Assembly: GCA_003538625.1 (NCBI GenBank)
Contig: DPRR01000045.1
Coordinates: 23,883-87,882, forward strand
Direction: 5' to 3'
From: Ignavibacteriales bacterium
Lineage (GTDB): Bacteria > Bacteroidota > Ignavibacteria > Ignavibacteriales > Ignavibacteriaceae
DNA length: 64,000 bases
Part shown: one piece after another, positions 24,555-34,529 of the stretch
Position numbering within the stretch: the first letter of the stretch is position 1
Layout: each line of letters opens with the position of its first letter
Made by a program: the position numbers and the translations under genes
Notes under the pieces: model-generated
Database searches by the model: none
What the model was told of the DNA's origin: nothing
Seen by the model: only the letters and a program-made list of their open reading frames with translations

Positions 24555-25370
24555 CTAAATTCCCGCATTTCTTTTTGATGAAATTTTAAACAATGATATT
24601 AATTCATTGCGTGCCGCTTCAGCATAATCTTCATTGCTGCTTTTATATATTATACTTCTGCTTACATTTACTATGTAATTTATACGATTCTCTTCATTAA
24701 ATATTTCTGTTATATCTTCCATACTACCACCCTGGGCTCCAACACCCGGTAACAGAACTGATAATTTGCTGAAGTTTTTTATATTATTTTTTAGTTCATC
24801 AACTTTTGTTGCGCCGAATACAATTCCGCAATTTTTATATTCATTCCAATCATTAACACTTTGCAGGATTTTCTGGTACAAAAATCCACCATTTTTTAGT
24901 TCAAGTTTTTCAAAATCATTTGCACCGGCATTTGATGTTAACACTAAAATGTAATTCATTTTATCTTTATAATCTAAAAATGGCTGTAAAGAATCTTTAC
25001 CCATATATGCATTCAGAGTGATTGCATCAAATTTAAAATGTTCATAAACTGATCTCGCATATAACTCTGACGTGTTTCCTATATCACCACGCTTTGCGTC
25101 AGCAATAGATAAAATATCTTTAGGAATCAATTCAACCGTTCTCTCAAGTTCTTCAATTCCTTCGGAACCTGAACGTTCATAAAAGGCAAAATTTATTTTA
25201 TATGCAGCTGTAAATTCCTTTGTAGCTTCAATTATGGATTGATTGAATTTAAAGATACCATCAGGATCATTCTGTAAAAATTTTGGAATTTTATTTATGT
25301 CTGTGTCAAGTCCCACACAAATAAATTTACCTTCATTATTTTTTGTAAGAATTTTTTCTTGTGATGTCAT
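24555..25370 (-). CDS. pyrF: orotidine 5'-phosphate decarboxylase (type 2)
   Basis: A 271-residue class 2 OMP decarboxylase. The catalytic DAKRGDIGNT motif is at about residues 92-101, and a C-terminal LLPGVGAQGG phosphate-binding motif is present. It carries out the last step of UMP synthesis. It is the final gene of the mre/rod operon, 6 bp after rodA, so pyrimidine synthesis and cell elongation share a transcript. Confidence 0.96.
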   Translation of the reverse strand: MTSQEKILTKNNEGKFICVGLDTDINKIPKFLQNDPDGIFKFNQSIIEATKEFTAAYKINFAFYERSGSEGIEELERTVELIPKDILSIADAKRGDIGNTSELYARSVYEHFKFDAITLNAYMGKDSLQPFLDYKDKMNYILVLTSNAGANDFEKLELKNGGFLYQKILQSVNDWNEYKNCGIVFGATKVDELKNNIKNFSKLSVLLPGVGAQGGSMEDITEIFNEENRINYIVNVSRSIIYKSSNEDYAEAARNELISLFKISSKRNAGI

Positions 25371-25376
25371 AAGTTT

Positions 25377-26606
25377 TTATGTAAAGTTTTTTCTATTACG
25401 ATAAACATTAGCAATAATACCAAGCATAAACATATTAACAAGTAATGAACTTCCTCCATAACTTACAAAAGGAAGCGGAATGCCGATAACCGGAAGAATG
25501 CCAACAACCATTCCAATATTTATTAAGAAATGGATAATGTAAACAGATAGAATTCCGATTATAGTTAAACTTAAAAATTCATCCTTGGTAGTAGAAGCAA
25601 TTTTTAAAATCCTTAAAAACAAAAAGAGAAAAAGTACAAGTACAATCATAGAACCAATAAATCCAAACTCTTCGCCTATAACACAGTAAATAAAATCTGT
25701 CCATTGTTCAGGAATATATTGCAGCTGTGTTTGGTTTCCCTGAAGAAATCCTTTGCCAAATAATCCACCGGATCCTATTGCAACTTTTGCTTGTATTGTA
25801 TTGTATCCAGCGCCCAGCGGATCTGTATTTGGATCAATAAATGATTGTATCCTTTTTTGCTGATGCGGACTTAACGCATTGTAAAGATAATCTGTAAAAA
25901 AACCGGCAGCAAGATTTAGTGCAAAGATTGATCCGCTAAAAAAGATATCCTTACAAAAAAGAAGCAGCGTTACTATAACAAGAATTAATGATGCGAGAAA
26001 ATAATAGAAACCAAAGATGGCTGCTATGGCAACAAACCCCGGAGAAAGCACAATGAATAATCCGAATAGACTTATCCCTTTCCAAAAAATTAAAATCAAA
26101 ATAGTACCAACAAATACAATAGCTGTGCCCATGTCCGGTTCAGCTAGAATTAACATAACGGGGACAAATCCAGTGGAAATAGAAATTAATATATCTTTAA
26201 AAGAATCTATATCGGTATTTTTTCTGCTGAGAAAAGCTGACATCGCAAGGATAGTTCCAATCTTTGCAAATTCAGAAGGTTGAAAACCAAATGGACCTAA
26301 ATCCAGCCAGCTTCTTGCACCTGAAACTTTTCGCCCAACAACAATTACAACAACTAACAACAGAATTGAAAACAAATAAGTTGGTGTGGCAATTGTCCTA
26401 AAAGTATTTGTTGGAAGTGAATAGGTGATAAAAAAAATAACGAATGCACCTATTCCCCATATCAATTGTCTTTCAAAATTGCCACCTGCTGTTGGATGAT
26501 TGAATGTTGAACTGTAAATAGCAGACAAGCCAATTGCAATCAGGAGTGACACAGGAATAAAAATACCAAAATCAAATTTGTCCCTAAGATTATAATCAAT
26601 CCTCAA
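25377..26606 (-). CDS. rodA: rod shape-determining glycosyltransferase RodA
   Basis: A 409-residue SEDS protein with about ten membrane segments. Family signatures include GARSWLDLGPFGFQPSEFAK (about 105-124), IAVGSGG-like (here VAIGSGGLFGKGFLQGNQ) and the C-terminal GIPLPFVSYGGSSL. RodA polymerises glycan strands with PBP2 during elongation. It overlaps mrdA by 11 bp. Confidence 0.96.
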   Translation of the reverse strand: MRIDYNLRDKFDFGIFIPVSLLIAIGLSAIYSSTFNHPTAGGNFERQLIWGIGAFVIFFITYSLPTNTFRTIATPTYLFSILLLVVVIVVGRKVSGARSWLDLGPFGFQPSEFAKIGTILAMSAFLSRKNTDIDSFKDILISISTGFVPVMLILAEPDMGTAIVFVGTILILIFWKGISLFGLFIVLSPGFVAIAAIFGFYYFLASLILVIVTLLLFCKDIFFSGSIFALNLAAGFFTDYLYNALSPHQQKRIQSFIDPNTDPLGAGYNTIQAKVAIGSGGLFGKGFLQGNQTQLQYIPEQWTDFIYCVIGEEFGFIGSMIVLVLFLFLFLRILKIASTTKDEFLSLTIIGILSVYIIHFLINIGMVVGILPVIGIPLPFVSYGGSSLLVNMFMLGIIANVYRNRKNFT

Positions 26607-28410
26607 GATTTACTCCTGCTATAGTTTGATTATTTTTAGTTTTTAATTTGTCTTTTTTGATTGTGTCTTTCTTCAGATAAGCTTCAATAAGAGCCTTTGC
26701 TACCGGGGCAGCATAAGTACCACCGAATCCAACATTTTCAATAACAACCACAACAACAATCTTGGGGTCATCGGATGGTGCAAATCCAACAAATAAAGCA
26801 TGATCTTTGCCATGTGGATTTTGTGCTGTACCTGTTTTGCCTGATATCTGGATATCCGGCATTTTAATATGTGTTGCAGTGCCTGCTCCATTTACTACAA
26901 GAAACATTCCTTCTTTTACAATATCAAAAACTTCTTTTCTTATTCCTGTTTTAATTTCAGGAAATTTATAGGGCACTATTTGTTTTGTTTTATCATCAAG
27001 ATAACCTTTGACTATATGAGGCTGAAATGAACTTCCGTCGTTTGCAATTAATGCGACATACTTAGCTAGCTGCAATGGTGTTACACTAACTTCACCCTGC
27101 CCTATACCAAGACTTGCCATAATACTTCTTGGCCATTTTTCACCGTAAATTTTTACATAATAATCTTCACCTGGGATAAAACCGGGTGATTCTTCTCCAA
27201 TATCAATTCCGGTTTTGGATGCGAATCCAAATTTAAGTGCGTACTCTTTCCACTTATCTAATCCAATTTTATAAATTAAATTATAGAAAAAACTATTACA
27301 GGATTTTTCAATGGCATGAACAACATTTACTGAACCATGATTCCCATGACATTTAAAGAATCTTCCGAAAGTAAAACCACCGCCGCAGTTAATTGTTGTA
27401 GAAGGAGTTATTATTCCCATATCAAGTGCGGCAATTGCAGCAAGCATTTTAAATGTTGATCCGGGAGGCTTTAAAGACATAGTAGCTCTATTGAACGAAG
27501 GTTTATCCGGGTTGCTGTAAAGTTCCTGTAAAAATTCTTTAGACGTAACGTACGAAAACTCATTAAGATCATAATCCGGAGCACTTACTAAAGCAAGTAT
27601 CTCACCAGTTTTTGGTTCTATCGCAACAACTGCCCCACGCTTTCCGATCATTTGTTCTTCAGCAACCTTCTGTACATCAGCATCATATGATAGAACAAGA
27701 TCTTTTCCTTTAATAGAATTTTTATCCTCAGTTCCGTCTTTATACTTGCCGATTTCTCTTCGTTTAGAATTGACAAGAACGTAATTGAAACCTTTTACAC
27801 CGCGTAATTCTTTTTCGTACTGTTTTTCAATTCCATTATGACCCACATAATCACCAGGGATATAATAATCCTTTTCTGCGTCAAGTTGATTGGGTGAAAT
27901 TTCTTTTGTGTATCCAAATGAATGCGAGCCTTTAATACCAAAAGGATATCCTCTCTGCATTTCAACAATGTAATCTACACCGGGCAAATGTTCCTGATTT
28001 TCTTCAATCCATGATACAACATCAAATCCAACACCTCGTTTGATCCTGATTGGTATGTACTTTGAATAAATTCTATTTTTTTTGAGTATGGAAGCAACAT
28101 ATCCTGAATCGGCATTGAGAATTTTATCAATTAAAGGATTTAATTTTGAATCATATTCTGCCGGTGTAATTCGTAATGAGTAGGCAGGAATATTATCCAC
28201 CATTACTTTTAAATTCCTATCATAAAATACACCTCTAAAAGGAGTTTGTTCTATTGCTTTTATACTGTTATCAGCAGATTTTTCTTCATAAGCTTCTTGA
28301 TTGAGTATTTGCATTTGAAAAAGTCGAAAAGACAAAACGCCAAAAAGAATAACAACAAAGGAGTAGATAAAAGTTTTTCTGCTTAATGAAGCAAAATTTT
28401 CGGATCTCAA
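26596..28410 (-). CDS. mrdA: penicillin-binding protein 2 (elongation transpeptidase)
   Basis: A 604-residue class B PBP: one N-terminal membrane helix (about 14-32), a pedestal domain and a C-terminal transpeptidase domain. The catalytic motifs are Ser318-T-F-Lys321, Ser370-Cys-Asn and Lys525-Thr-Gly. It cross-links peptidoglycan for RodA. The Cys/His-rich NCGG...KCHGNHG region (about 341-358) matches the zinc-site neighbourhood of other PBP2 proteins. It overlaps mreD by 4 bp. Confidence 0.97.
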   Translation of the reverse strand: MRSENFASLSRKTFIYSFVVILFGVLSFRLFQMQILNQEAYEEKSADNSIKAIEQTPFRGVFYDRNLKVMVDNIPAYSLRITPAEYDSKLNPLIDKILNADSGYVASILKKNRIYSKYIPIRIKRGVGFDVVSWIEENQEHLPGVDYIVEMQRGYPFGIKGSHSFGYTKEISPNQLDAEKDYYIPGDYVGHNGIEKQYEKELRGVKGFNYVLVNSKRREIGKYKDGTEDKNSIKGKDLVLSYDADVQKVAEEQMIGKRGAVVAIEPKTGEILALVSAPDYDLNEFSYVTSKEFLQELYSNPDKPSFNRATMSLKPPGSTFKMLAAIAALDMGIITPSTTINCGGGFTFGRFFKCHGNHGSVNVVHAIEKSCNSFFYNLIYKIGLDKWKEYALKFGFASKTGIDIGEESPGFIPGEDYYVKIYGEKWPRSIMASLGIGQGEVSVTPLQLAKYVALIANDGSSFQPHIVKGYLDDKTKQIVPYKFPEIKTGIRKEVFDIVKEGMFLVVNGAGTATHIKMPDIQISGKTGTAQNPHGKDHALFVGFAPSDDPKIVVVVVIENVGFGGTYAAPVAKALIEAYLKKDTIKKDKLKTKNNQTIAGVNLED

Positions 28411-28898
28411 AACAATTTCCTCTTAGGATAAAAAATCATTCCCATTAATGCAATTGAAGCAGTATAGATAGCAGGTAACAAAGCATGTTGAAAAAAGAGC
28501 ATAAAAATATTTGAAGTAAAATTTAACGATGAAAAAAATGCATTGATCGTTGAATCTATTAAAGAAGAGAGTAAAACAATTAATGCAAAATTGTATGAAA
28601 TTAGATATTGATCTTGTTTATTTTCAGATGAAAAATATCCGGCAGTAAAACCTGCTAAAGTTTTTGCAATCATCGAACTTCCAATTAAACTGCCTGTAAT
28701 TATATCAAACAGAAAACCGTAAACAAATCCCAAAACTGATCCATAAATCTGACCTTGTGTTATTGAATAATATACAAGCAATATGAGTATTAAATCCGGT
28801 ATCACTGTATCAATTGCAAGCAGCGGCACAATTGTCGTTTGAATTAACAGAAGCGGAAAAAACAAAATAATTGAGATGATATATTGAGGTTTAATCAT
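28407..28898 (-). CDS. mreD: rod shape-determining protein MreD
   Basis: A 163-residue protein with five or six membrane segments, including the family's typical PDLILILLVYYSI and GSVLGFVYGFLFD stretches. MreD is the integral membrane member of the MreBCD complex. It overlaps both neighbours by 4 bp, indicating tight coupling. Confidence 0.9.
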   Translation of the reverse strand: MIKPQYIISIILFFPLLLIQTTIVPLLAIDTVIPDLILILLVYYSITQGQIYGSVLGFVYGFLFDIITGSLIGSSMIAKTLAGFTAGYFSSENKQDQYLISYNFALIVLLSSLIDSTINAFFSSLNFTSNIFMLFFQHALLPAIYTASIALMGMIFYPKRKLF

Positions 28899-29728
28899 TG
28901 ACTTTTTAATAAATTAAATTCTATTTGATCAATTTCCTTGCTCTTAACTAACCCAAGTATAAAAACATTTTCAACCTTTTGAAAATCAACAAACGGTTGA
29001 ACTTTTACCTCATTAAAAATACCTTGTTCAACGTTTCCGATTTCGTAGACAACCCCAACCGGTAACGGAAATGGAATAATAGAACTTATCTCAGAAGTAA
29101 CAATTCTATCTCCTTTTTTAATATCATAGGTTTTAGGAACATTAATCATCACCAGCCAATCACCATTCCACTTCATAATAGCATTTTCTCGTGAGCGCTC
29201 ATTTTTAACTGTTATCTTCAAATCAACATTTGTTAAAGTTCTGGCAATGGAATAGTTATCAGATATTGAATAGATTATTCCAACTATTCCTTTATCAGTA
29301 ATAACAGGCATTCCAACTTTTACAGATTGATTTTTTCCGGCGTTTAGAGTAATGGTTCCCTGTGATTTTGTAAGCGATTTTGAAACTACCGTTGCAGAAA
29401 TTAATGGGAAATTTGATGAATCCTTTAAATTCAATAATCCTTTCAGCTCATCATTAACAATTGCATACTCGCGAAGTCTGCTTAATTGCAGCATTAATTC
29501 TGCATTGGTTCTTCTAAGATTTTCATTTTCATTTTTAAGATTACTGACATTAAAAATATCGGTAAAAACGGAAGTGACTGATGCAAATGTACCAAATGCA
29601 ATAGAGCGTACTTTTTGAATTCCCTGAGAATTATTTTGAGAGAGCAGGATGAGACTGATTATTAATAAAATTACAAGTACAATATATTCTTTAAAGTTCT
29701 GCCAGATCGAAACTAAAAATCTTATCAT
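28895..29728 (-). CDS. mreC: rod shape-determining protein MreC
   Basis: A 277-residue protein: one N-terminal membrane helix (about 14-30), a coiled coil (about 60-95) and a beta-rich periplasmic domain with the TLNAGKNQSVKVGMPVITDK and GIVG motifs. MreC links MreB to PBP2. Its ATG overlaps the mreB stop codon by one base. Confidence 0.95.
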   Translation of the reverse strand: MIRFLVSIWQNFKEYIVLVILLIISLILLSQNNSQGIQKVRSIAFGTFASVTSVFTDIFNVSNLKNENENLRRTNAELMLQLSRLREYAIVNDELKGLLNLKDSSNFPLISATVVSKSLTKSQGTITLNAGKNQSVKVGMPVITDKGIVGIIYSISDNYSIARTLTNVDLKITVKNERSRENAIMKWNGDWLVMINVPKTYDIKKGDRIVTSEISSIIPFPLPVGVVYEIGNVEQGIFNEVKVQPFVDFQKVENVFILGLVKSKEIDQIEFNLLKSQ

Positions 29729-30756
29729 TAATATCTTCTGTTGCGAATTAAAACCTTAGAGTAGTGATTAAGATTATCAATAACTTTTCCTGCACCACGC
29801 ACAACAGCTGTTAATGGATCCTCTGCAACGTGAACGGGTAGATTTGTTTCCATTCTGATCCGTTCGTCTAACCCTTTTAATAAAGCACCGCCGCCTGTAA
29901 TCATTACACCACGATCAAGAATATCTGCAGAAAGTTCGGGTGGTGTGCGCTCAAGTGTCTGTCTTACTGCATCAACTATCTGAACGACTGCATCATTAAG
30001 TGCTTCTCTTATTTCTACTGAACTTACTTCTGTTGTTTTTGGAATACCGCCAACTAAATCTCTTCCTTTTACCTGAATTGTTATTTCTTCCTTTAATGGA
30101 ACTGCAGATCCAACCTCGCATTTTATTGCTTCTGCTGTTCGTTCACCTATCAGTATGTTGTGATTTTTTTTGAAGAACTGCATGATTGCATAATTCATCT
30201 CATCTCCCGCAATTCGGATTGATTCTTCATTAACAATTCCGGATAATGCAATAACTGCAATTTCAGTTGTTCCGCCGCCAATATCTATAATCATGTTTCC
30301 TACAGGTGCTTCAACATCAATTCCAATTCCAATTGCTGCTGCCATCGGTTCTGCAATTAAATGAACTTCTTTTGCTCCGGCATGTTCAGCGCTATCTCTA
30401 ACTGCCCGTTTTTCGACTTCAGTTACACCGCTTGGCACTGCAACAATCACTCTTCTACTGGCCATTGCACTGCCGCCTCTTACCCGTTTTATAAATGCAC
30501 GAATCATTCCTTCAGCTATTTCAAAGTCTGCAATCACTCCATCACGCATCGGGCGGGTAACTTTAATCTCCTTATGTTCCCTTCCCTGCATTTCTTTTGC
30601 TTTATTTCCTAAAGCAATAATTCTTTTAGTGTTTTTGTCAAATGCAACGATAGAAGGTTCATTTAATACAATTCCTTTGCCCTTAACATAGATAAGTGTA
30701 TTAGCTGTACCTAAATCAATTGCAATATCGTTAGAGAAAAAATCAAATATGCCCAT
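29728..30756 (-). CDS. mreB: actin-like cell-shape protein MreB
   Basis: A 342-residue bacterial actin. Phosphate-1 motif DLGTANTLIYVKGKG (about 16-30), phosphate-2 motif DIGGGTTEIAV (about 159-169) and the adenosine motif GGGALLKGLDERI are present. MreB forms membrane-associated filaments that guide wall elongation. The gene starts 8 bp after purH, so it is read with the purine genes. Confidence 0.98.
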   Translation of the reverse strand: MGIFDFFSNDIAIDLGTANTLIYVKGKGIVLNEPSIVAFDKNTKRIIALGNKAKEMQGREHKEIKVTRPMRDGVIADFEIAEGMIRAFIKRVRGGSAMASRRVIVAVPSGVTEVEKRAVRDSAEHAGAKEVHLIAEPMAAAIGIGIDVEAPVGNMIIDIGGGTTEIAVIALSGIVNEESIRIAGDEMNYAIMQFFKKNHNILIGERTAEAIKCEVGSAVPLKEEITIQVKGRDLVGGIPKTTEVSSVEIREALNDAVVQIVDAVRQTLERTPPELSADILDRGVMITGGGALLKGLDERIRMETNLPVHVAEDPLTAVVRGAGKVIDNLNHYSKVLIRNRRY

Positions 30757-30764
30757 TGTTCCTC

Positions 30765-32303
30765 TTAATGTTTAAAGTGCCTTATTCCTGTAAATACCAT
30801 AGAAATTTTATTTTGATTTGCAGCATCAATTACTTCCTGATCCCTTACTGATCCGCCGGGTTGGATAACAGAAACAGCACCGCATTTAATTATTTCCAGC
30901 AGCCCATCTGCAAAAGGGAAAAATGCATCCGATGCAGCTACAGAACCGGTTAAATCCAATCCATGTTCTTTCGCCTTCATTACGGCAATCTTTGCTGAAT
31001 CAATTCTTGACATCTGTCCTGCTCCAACACCTAATGTTGCTTTATCTTTCACATAAACTATTGCATTGGATTTTGTATGCTTTGCTATTTTCCATGCAAA
31101 TTTTAGATCTTCCAATTCATCTTTTGATGGTTTTTTATCGGTTACTACTTTTAGTTGATCTTCGTTTAAAGAGACAGAATCCACATCCTGGGCAAGAATT
31201 CCTCCAGGAATTGAACGAATTATTTTTCCGTTGCTCAGTACAGATTTCCTTTGAATAACAAGTCTTCTGTCCTTTTTCTTTTTTAGAAGTTCTAATGCGC
31301 CATCACTAAATGAAGGAGCACAAACTATTTCCAAAAATATTTTATTTAATTCTGATGCAGTTTCAATATCAACTTGTTTATTGAATGCAACTATTCCACC
31401 AAATGAAGAAACGGGATCACATTTTAATGCCCGAATATACGCTTCAAATGGCTTCTTACCAATAGCCGCACCAGCCGGATTGTTATGTTTTATTATAGTG
31501 CAGGATGTTTCGCCAAGTTCTTCACAAAGTTCAACCGCAGCAACTAAATCCAAAATATTGTTATAAGAAATTTCCTTTCCATGAAATACTGAAAAATATT
31601 CATCAAAGTTTCCAAATATACCGGCATTCTGATGAGGGTTTTCACCGTATCGTAATGATTTCTTTAATGGCTCATTAATTCTGATATGCGATTGAGGAAT
31701 AGAAAATTTATTTTCCAAATAATTTGCAATATGTGTATCATAATTGGCTGTGTGTGAATATGCTTCTACTGCTAATCTTTTTCTCGTTTCCAATGAAACA
31801 GTTCCTGAATTTAATTCCTCAATAAATGAATCATATTGATCAGGGTTTGTGAGAATTGAAACAAATTTGTAATTCTTTGCAGATGCTCTGACTAAACTCG
31901 GTCCGCCAATATCAATGTTCTCAATAATCTCATCCAAAGTTGATTTTGGATTTGAAACGGTTTTTACGAATGGATATAAATTCACACAAACTATATCTAT
32001 TGCATTTATATGATTATCTGATGCTTGTTTAATATCAGACTCATTATCTCTTCTAAAAAGGATTCCTCCAAATATTTTTGGATGCAGTGTTTTTACCCGA
32101 CCATCAAATATTTCAGGGAAACCCGTAATAGAACTTATCTCAGTTACATTAATTTGATTTTCAGCAAGCAACTTAGCGGTATTACCGGTGGCAATTATTT
32201 GATAACCATTTTTTATCAGACTATTAGCAAAGTCTTTTATCTTTGTTTTATCTGAAACACTTATTAATGCTAGCTTTTTCAATTCTGATTCCTGTTTAAT
32301 CAA
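30765..32303 (-). CDS. purH: bifunctional AICAR transformylase/IMP cyclohydrolase
   Basis: A 512-residue PurH carrying out the last two steps of IMP synthesis. The N-terminal MGS-like cyclohydrolase domain (about 8-200; HPKIFGGILFRRDN) is followed by the transformylase domain with the KHNNPAGAAIG motif. The start is uncertain: TTG at 32303 and a second TTG at 32282 are both possible, with weak AGGTG or CAGGAA ribosome sites. It is 16 bp after purN. Confidence 0.95.
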   Translation of the reverse strand: MIKQESELKKLALISVSDKTKIKDFANSLIKNGYQIIATGNTAKLLAENQINVTEISSITGFPEIFDGRVKTLHPKIFGGILFRRDNESDIKQASDNHINAIDIVCVNLYPFVKTVSNPKSTLDEIIENIDIGGPSLVRASAKNYKFVSILTNPDQYDSFIEELNSGTVSLETRKRLAVEAYSHTANYDTHIANYLENKFSIPQSHIRINEPLKKSLRYGENPHQNAGIFGNFDEYFSVFHGKEISYNNILDLVAAVELCEELGETSCTIIKHNNPAGAAIGKKPFEAYIRALKCDPVSSFGGIVAFNKQVDIETASELNKIFLEIVCAPSFSDGALELLKKKKDRRLVIQRKSVLSNGKIIRSIPGGILAQDVDSVSLNEDQLKVVTDKKPSKDELEDLKFAWKIAKHTKSNAIVYVKDKATLGVGAGQMSRIDSAKIAVMKAKEHGLDLTGSVAASDAFFPFADGLLEIIKCGAVSVIQPGGSVRDQEVIDAANQNKISMVFTGIRHFKH

Positions 32304-32319
32304 ATGCTTTGCACCTGAT

Positions 32320-32925
32320 TTATTTTAAAATTACTACCCGATTGGATTCTATCTTCACTCTGTTTTCTGCAAATGCTTTAACAACTTCCGGCAAAATCTG
32401 ATGCTCAATAGTCAAAACTCTTTCAGCTATTTCCTCAGCACTTTTTACATCGGAAATATCAACACATTTCTGAGCGATTATTTTTCCCGTATCGTACGTA
32501 TTATCAACAAAATGTACTGATGCACCGCTAACCTTTGCTGATGAATTAAATACTGCCTTATGCACGTTCATTCCATACATTCCTTTTCCGCCAAAAGAAG
32601 GAAGTAATGCAGGATGAATATTAATAATCCGGTTTTCAAAATTTTTTAGTAATTCATCCGGAATAAGTTTTAAATAACCAGCAAGTACAATAAAGTTTAC
32701 ATCAAGATTTTTTAAGACCGAAGTAATTTCATATTTGCTTACCCTGCCTTCACCTTCACCAATAGAAAAAGTTTCTATTCTGTATTCTTTTGCAATGTCA
32801 AAAGCTTTGCAATCAATTTTATCACTTACAACTGCAACAATACTAACTAATTTTTTTAAATCAGGAAGATTTAAAAGAGCATTAAGATTAGAACCTCTTC
32901 CGGATACAAAAACTGCGATTTTCAA
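32320..32925 (-). CDS. purN: phosphoribosylglycinamide formyltransferase
   Basis: A 201-residue formyl-folate-dependent GAR transformylase. Substrate loop SGRGSNLNALL is near residue 8, the catalytic NIHPALLPSF motif near 101, and a VHFVDNTYDTG motif follows. The start is a TTG. It lies in an operon with purH. Confidence 0.95.
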   Translation of the reverse strand: MKIAVFVSGRGSNLNALLNLPDLKKLVSIVAVVSDKIDCKAFDIAKEYRIETFSIGEGEGRVSKYEITSVLKNLDVNFIVLAGYLKLIPDELLKNFENRIINIHPALLPSFGGKGMYGMNVHKAVFNSSAKVSGASVHFVDNTYDTGKIIAQKCVDISDVKSAEEIAERVLTIEHQILPEVVKAFAENRVKIESNRVVILK

Positions 32926-33014
32926 TGTAATTTTACCTGAAATTATTGCGAAAATTAGGTATTCAATAAAAAAGAAGCAATTAAAGAGATGCTAAATACC
33001 AAACATTTATTGCA

Positions 33015-34511
33015 TTATTTAGGCAATAATCTTTGCAATGAATAAATCTTATTTTCTAATGAATTTCTAAAATCATAATCATCCAGCCCGGATATCTGAT
33101 CTAAAAATAATTTTGAATCAATATATTTTTTCTGACTGTAGCTGCTCCAGGCACCTAAATAATATGCATATGCATGCACCCATCGTTCATTTTCGATTTC
33201 AGTTTTTATACAATCAACAGCGTAATCTAATGCTTCCTGATATCTTTTTTGTTTGAAGCTAACCTCAGACAAATAAAGTTTTGCCTCAGCTTTTAAATCA
33301 TTACTGATTTTGTTTTGCTCTATATAATTTTCAAGAGAATCTTTTGCTGCTGCCAATTTATTTTGTTTAATTAAATTGGAAAATTTAATCAATCGAATTT
33401 CACTGCTGGTTAATTTTCTATTTGCATATTCATCACCTTTACGTTCAGCAAAAAGATCTTCCTCAATATCCGAATTTCCTTCAGAAGATTTTTCATAATA
33501 TTTAACTGCTTCTTTTCTATTCCCACTAATTTCTAAACACAATCCAATTTGAAAATTTGCATAACCTTTATAATCATCATTTATAGCTGATTTAATATAA
33601 TTATTATAGTAAATCTTAGCTGAATCAAATTGACTTCTCGCAAAAAATACATTACCAAGTAAATAATTAGAATTTGATACTACAAACGGATATAATTCAT
33701 CTTCAGACTTGATTACGGTCCTTAAATGCTTTTCTGCATTTGTCAGATCATTCATTTCGTATTCTACCCAGGCAAGAGAAAAATTAAATAATAAATTTTT
33801 TGGATATCTTTTTACAAGATTATTTAACAATTCCTTTGCAGCCGGATGATCCACTATAACACGTGAATACAGTTGCGACAAATAGTATTGAGCATCAATT
33901 TTGGAAAGTTTACCTTTTTGCACTGTAAGTTTAACATAGTCTAATCCTAATTCTTTATCAGCAGTTATCCCAACAAGATTAGCAGCCCATTCAAGCGTTG
34001 ATGGGATTTGTGAAAGCGCAAAGTTGTAAAGTCCTAAACCTAAATATGCATCATATAAATTCGGTTTGATTTTTACTGCTTCTTCAAGATTGGATTTCAT
34101 TTGGTTGCTTGTCCAGAGCGCTTGAAGGTAATTACCGCTTCTTGCTTCCGCAATCGATTTATTGTAATAAATAGATCCAATAAGATACTTGAGTTCTGCA
34201 GAATTTTTTGAGTCCAGATCTTGATTAGCCAGTTCAAGTGATTTGTCTGAAAAATAATTAAAAGAATCTAAATTAGTCTCGTTTAAATTGCCGAGATAAT
34301 ACCAGAGAAATATTATCGATTTGTAATGGTAACCTCTCGGATCATCCGGATGTTTTTTTATGATTGAATTGAATGCTCTAAATCCATCATCCCAATTAAA
34401 GTTATATATTTTATCCAATCCAATCTGAATTTGCTTATCAGTAATTTGCTGTGGAAATATATTTGAGATCAAAATCAGAAAAAGAATTGCAATAAAAATT
34501 AATTTTTTCAT
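33015..34511 (-). CDS. exported TPR-repeat protein
   Basis: A 498-residue protein with an N-terminal signal peptide (about 1-20) and multiple tetratricopeptide-like repeats over most of its length, seen as recurrent ALDYA- and A-x3-Y-patterns. TPR arrays mediate protein-protein contacts. It lies between pyrG and purN with an 18-bp gap to pyrG. The specific role is unknown. Confidence 0.8.
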   Translation of the reverse strand: MKKLIFIAILFLILISNIFPQQITDKQIQIGLDKIYNFNWDDGFRAFNSIIKKHPDDPRGYHYKSIIFLWYYLGNLNETNLDSFNYFSDKSLELANQDLDSKNSAELKYLIGSIYYNKSIAEARSGNYLQALWTSNQMKSNLEEAVKIKPNLYDAYLGLGLYNFALSQIPSTLEWAANLVGITADKELGLDYVKLTVQKGKLSKIDAQYYLSQLYSRVIVDHPAAKELLNNLVKRYPKNLLFNFSLAWVEYEMNDLTNAEKHLRTVIKSEDELYPFVVSNSNYLLGNVFFARSQFDSAKIYYNNYIKSAINDDYKGYANFQIGLCLEISGNRKEAVKYYEKSSEGNSDIEEDLFAERKGDEYANRKLTSSEIRLIKFSNLIKQNKLAAAKDSLENYIEQNKISNDLKAEAKLYLSEVSFKQKRYQEALDYAVDCIKTEIENERWVHAYAYYLGAWSSYSQKKYIDSKLFLDQISGLDDYDFRNSLENKIYSLQRLLPK

Positions 34512-34529
34512 CTTATAACTGGATATTTT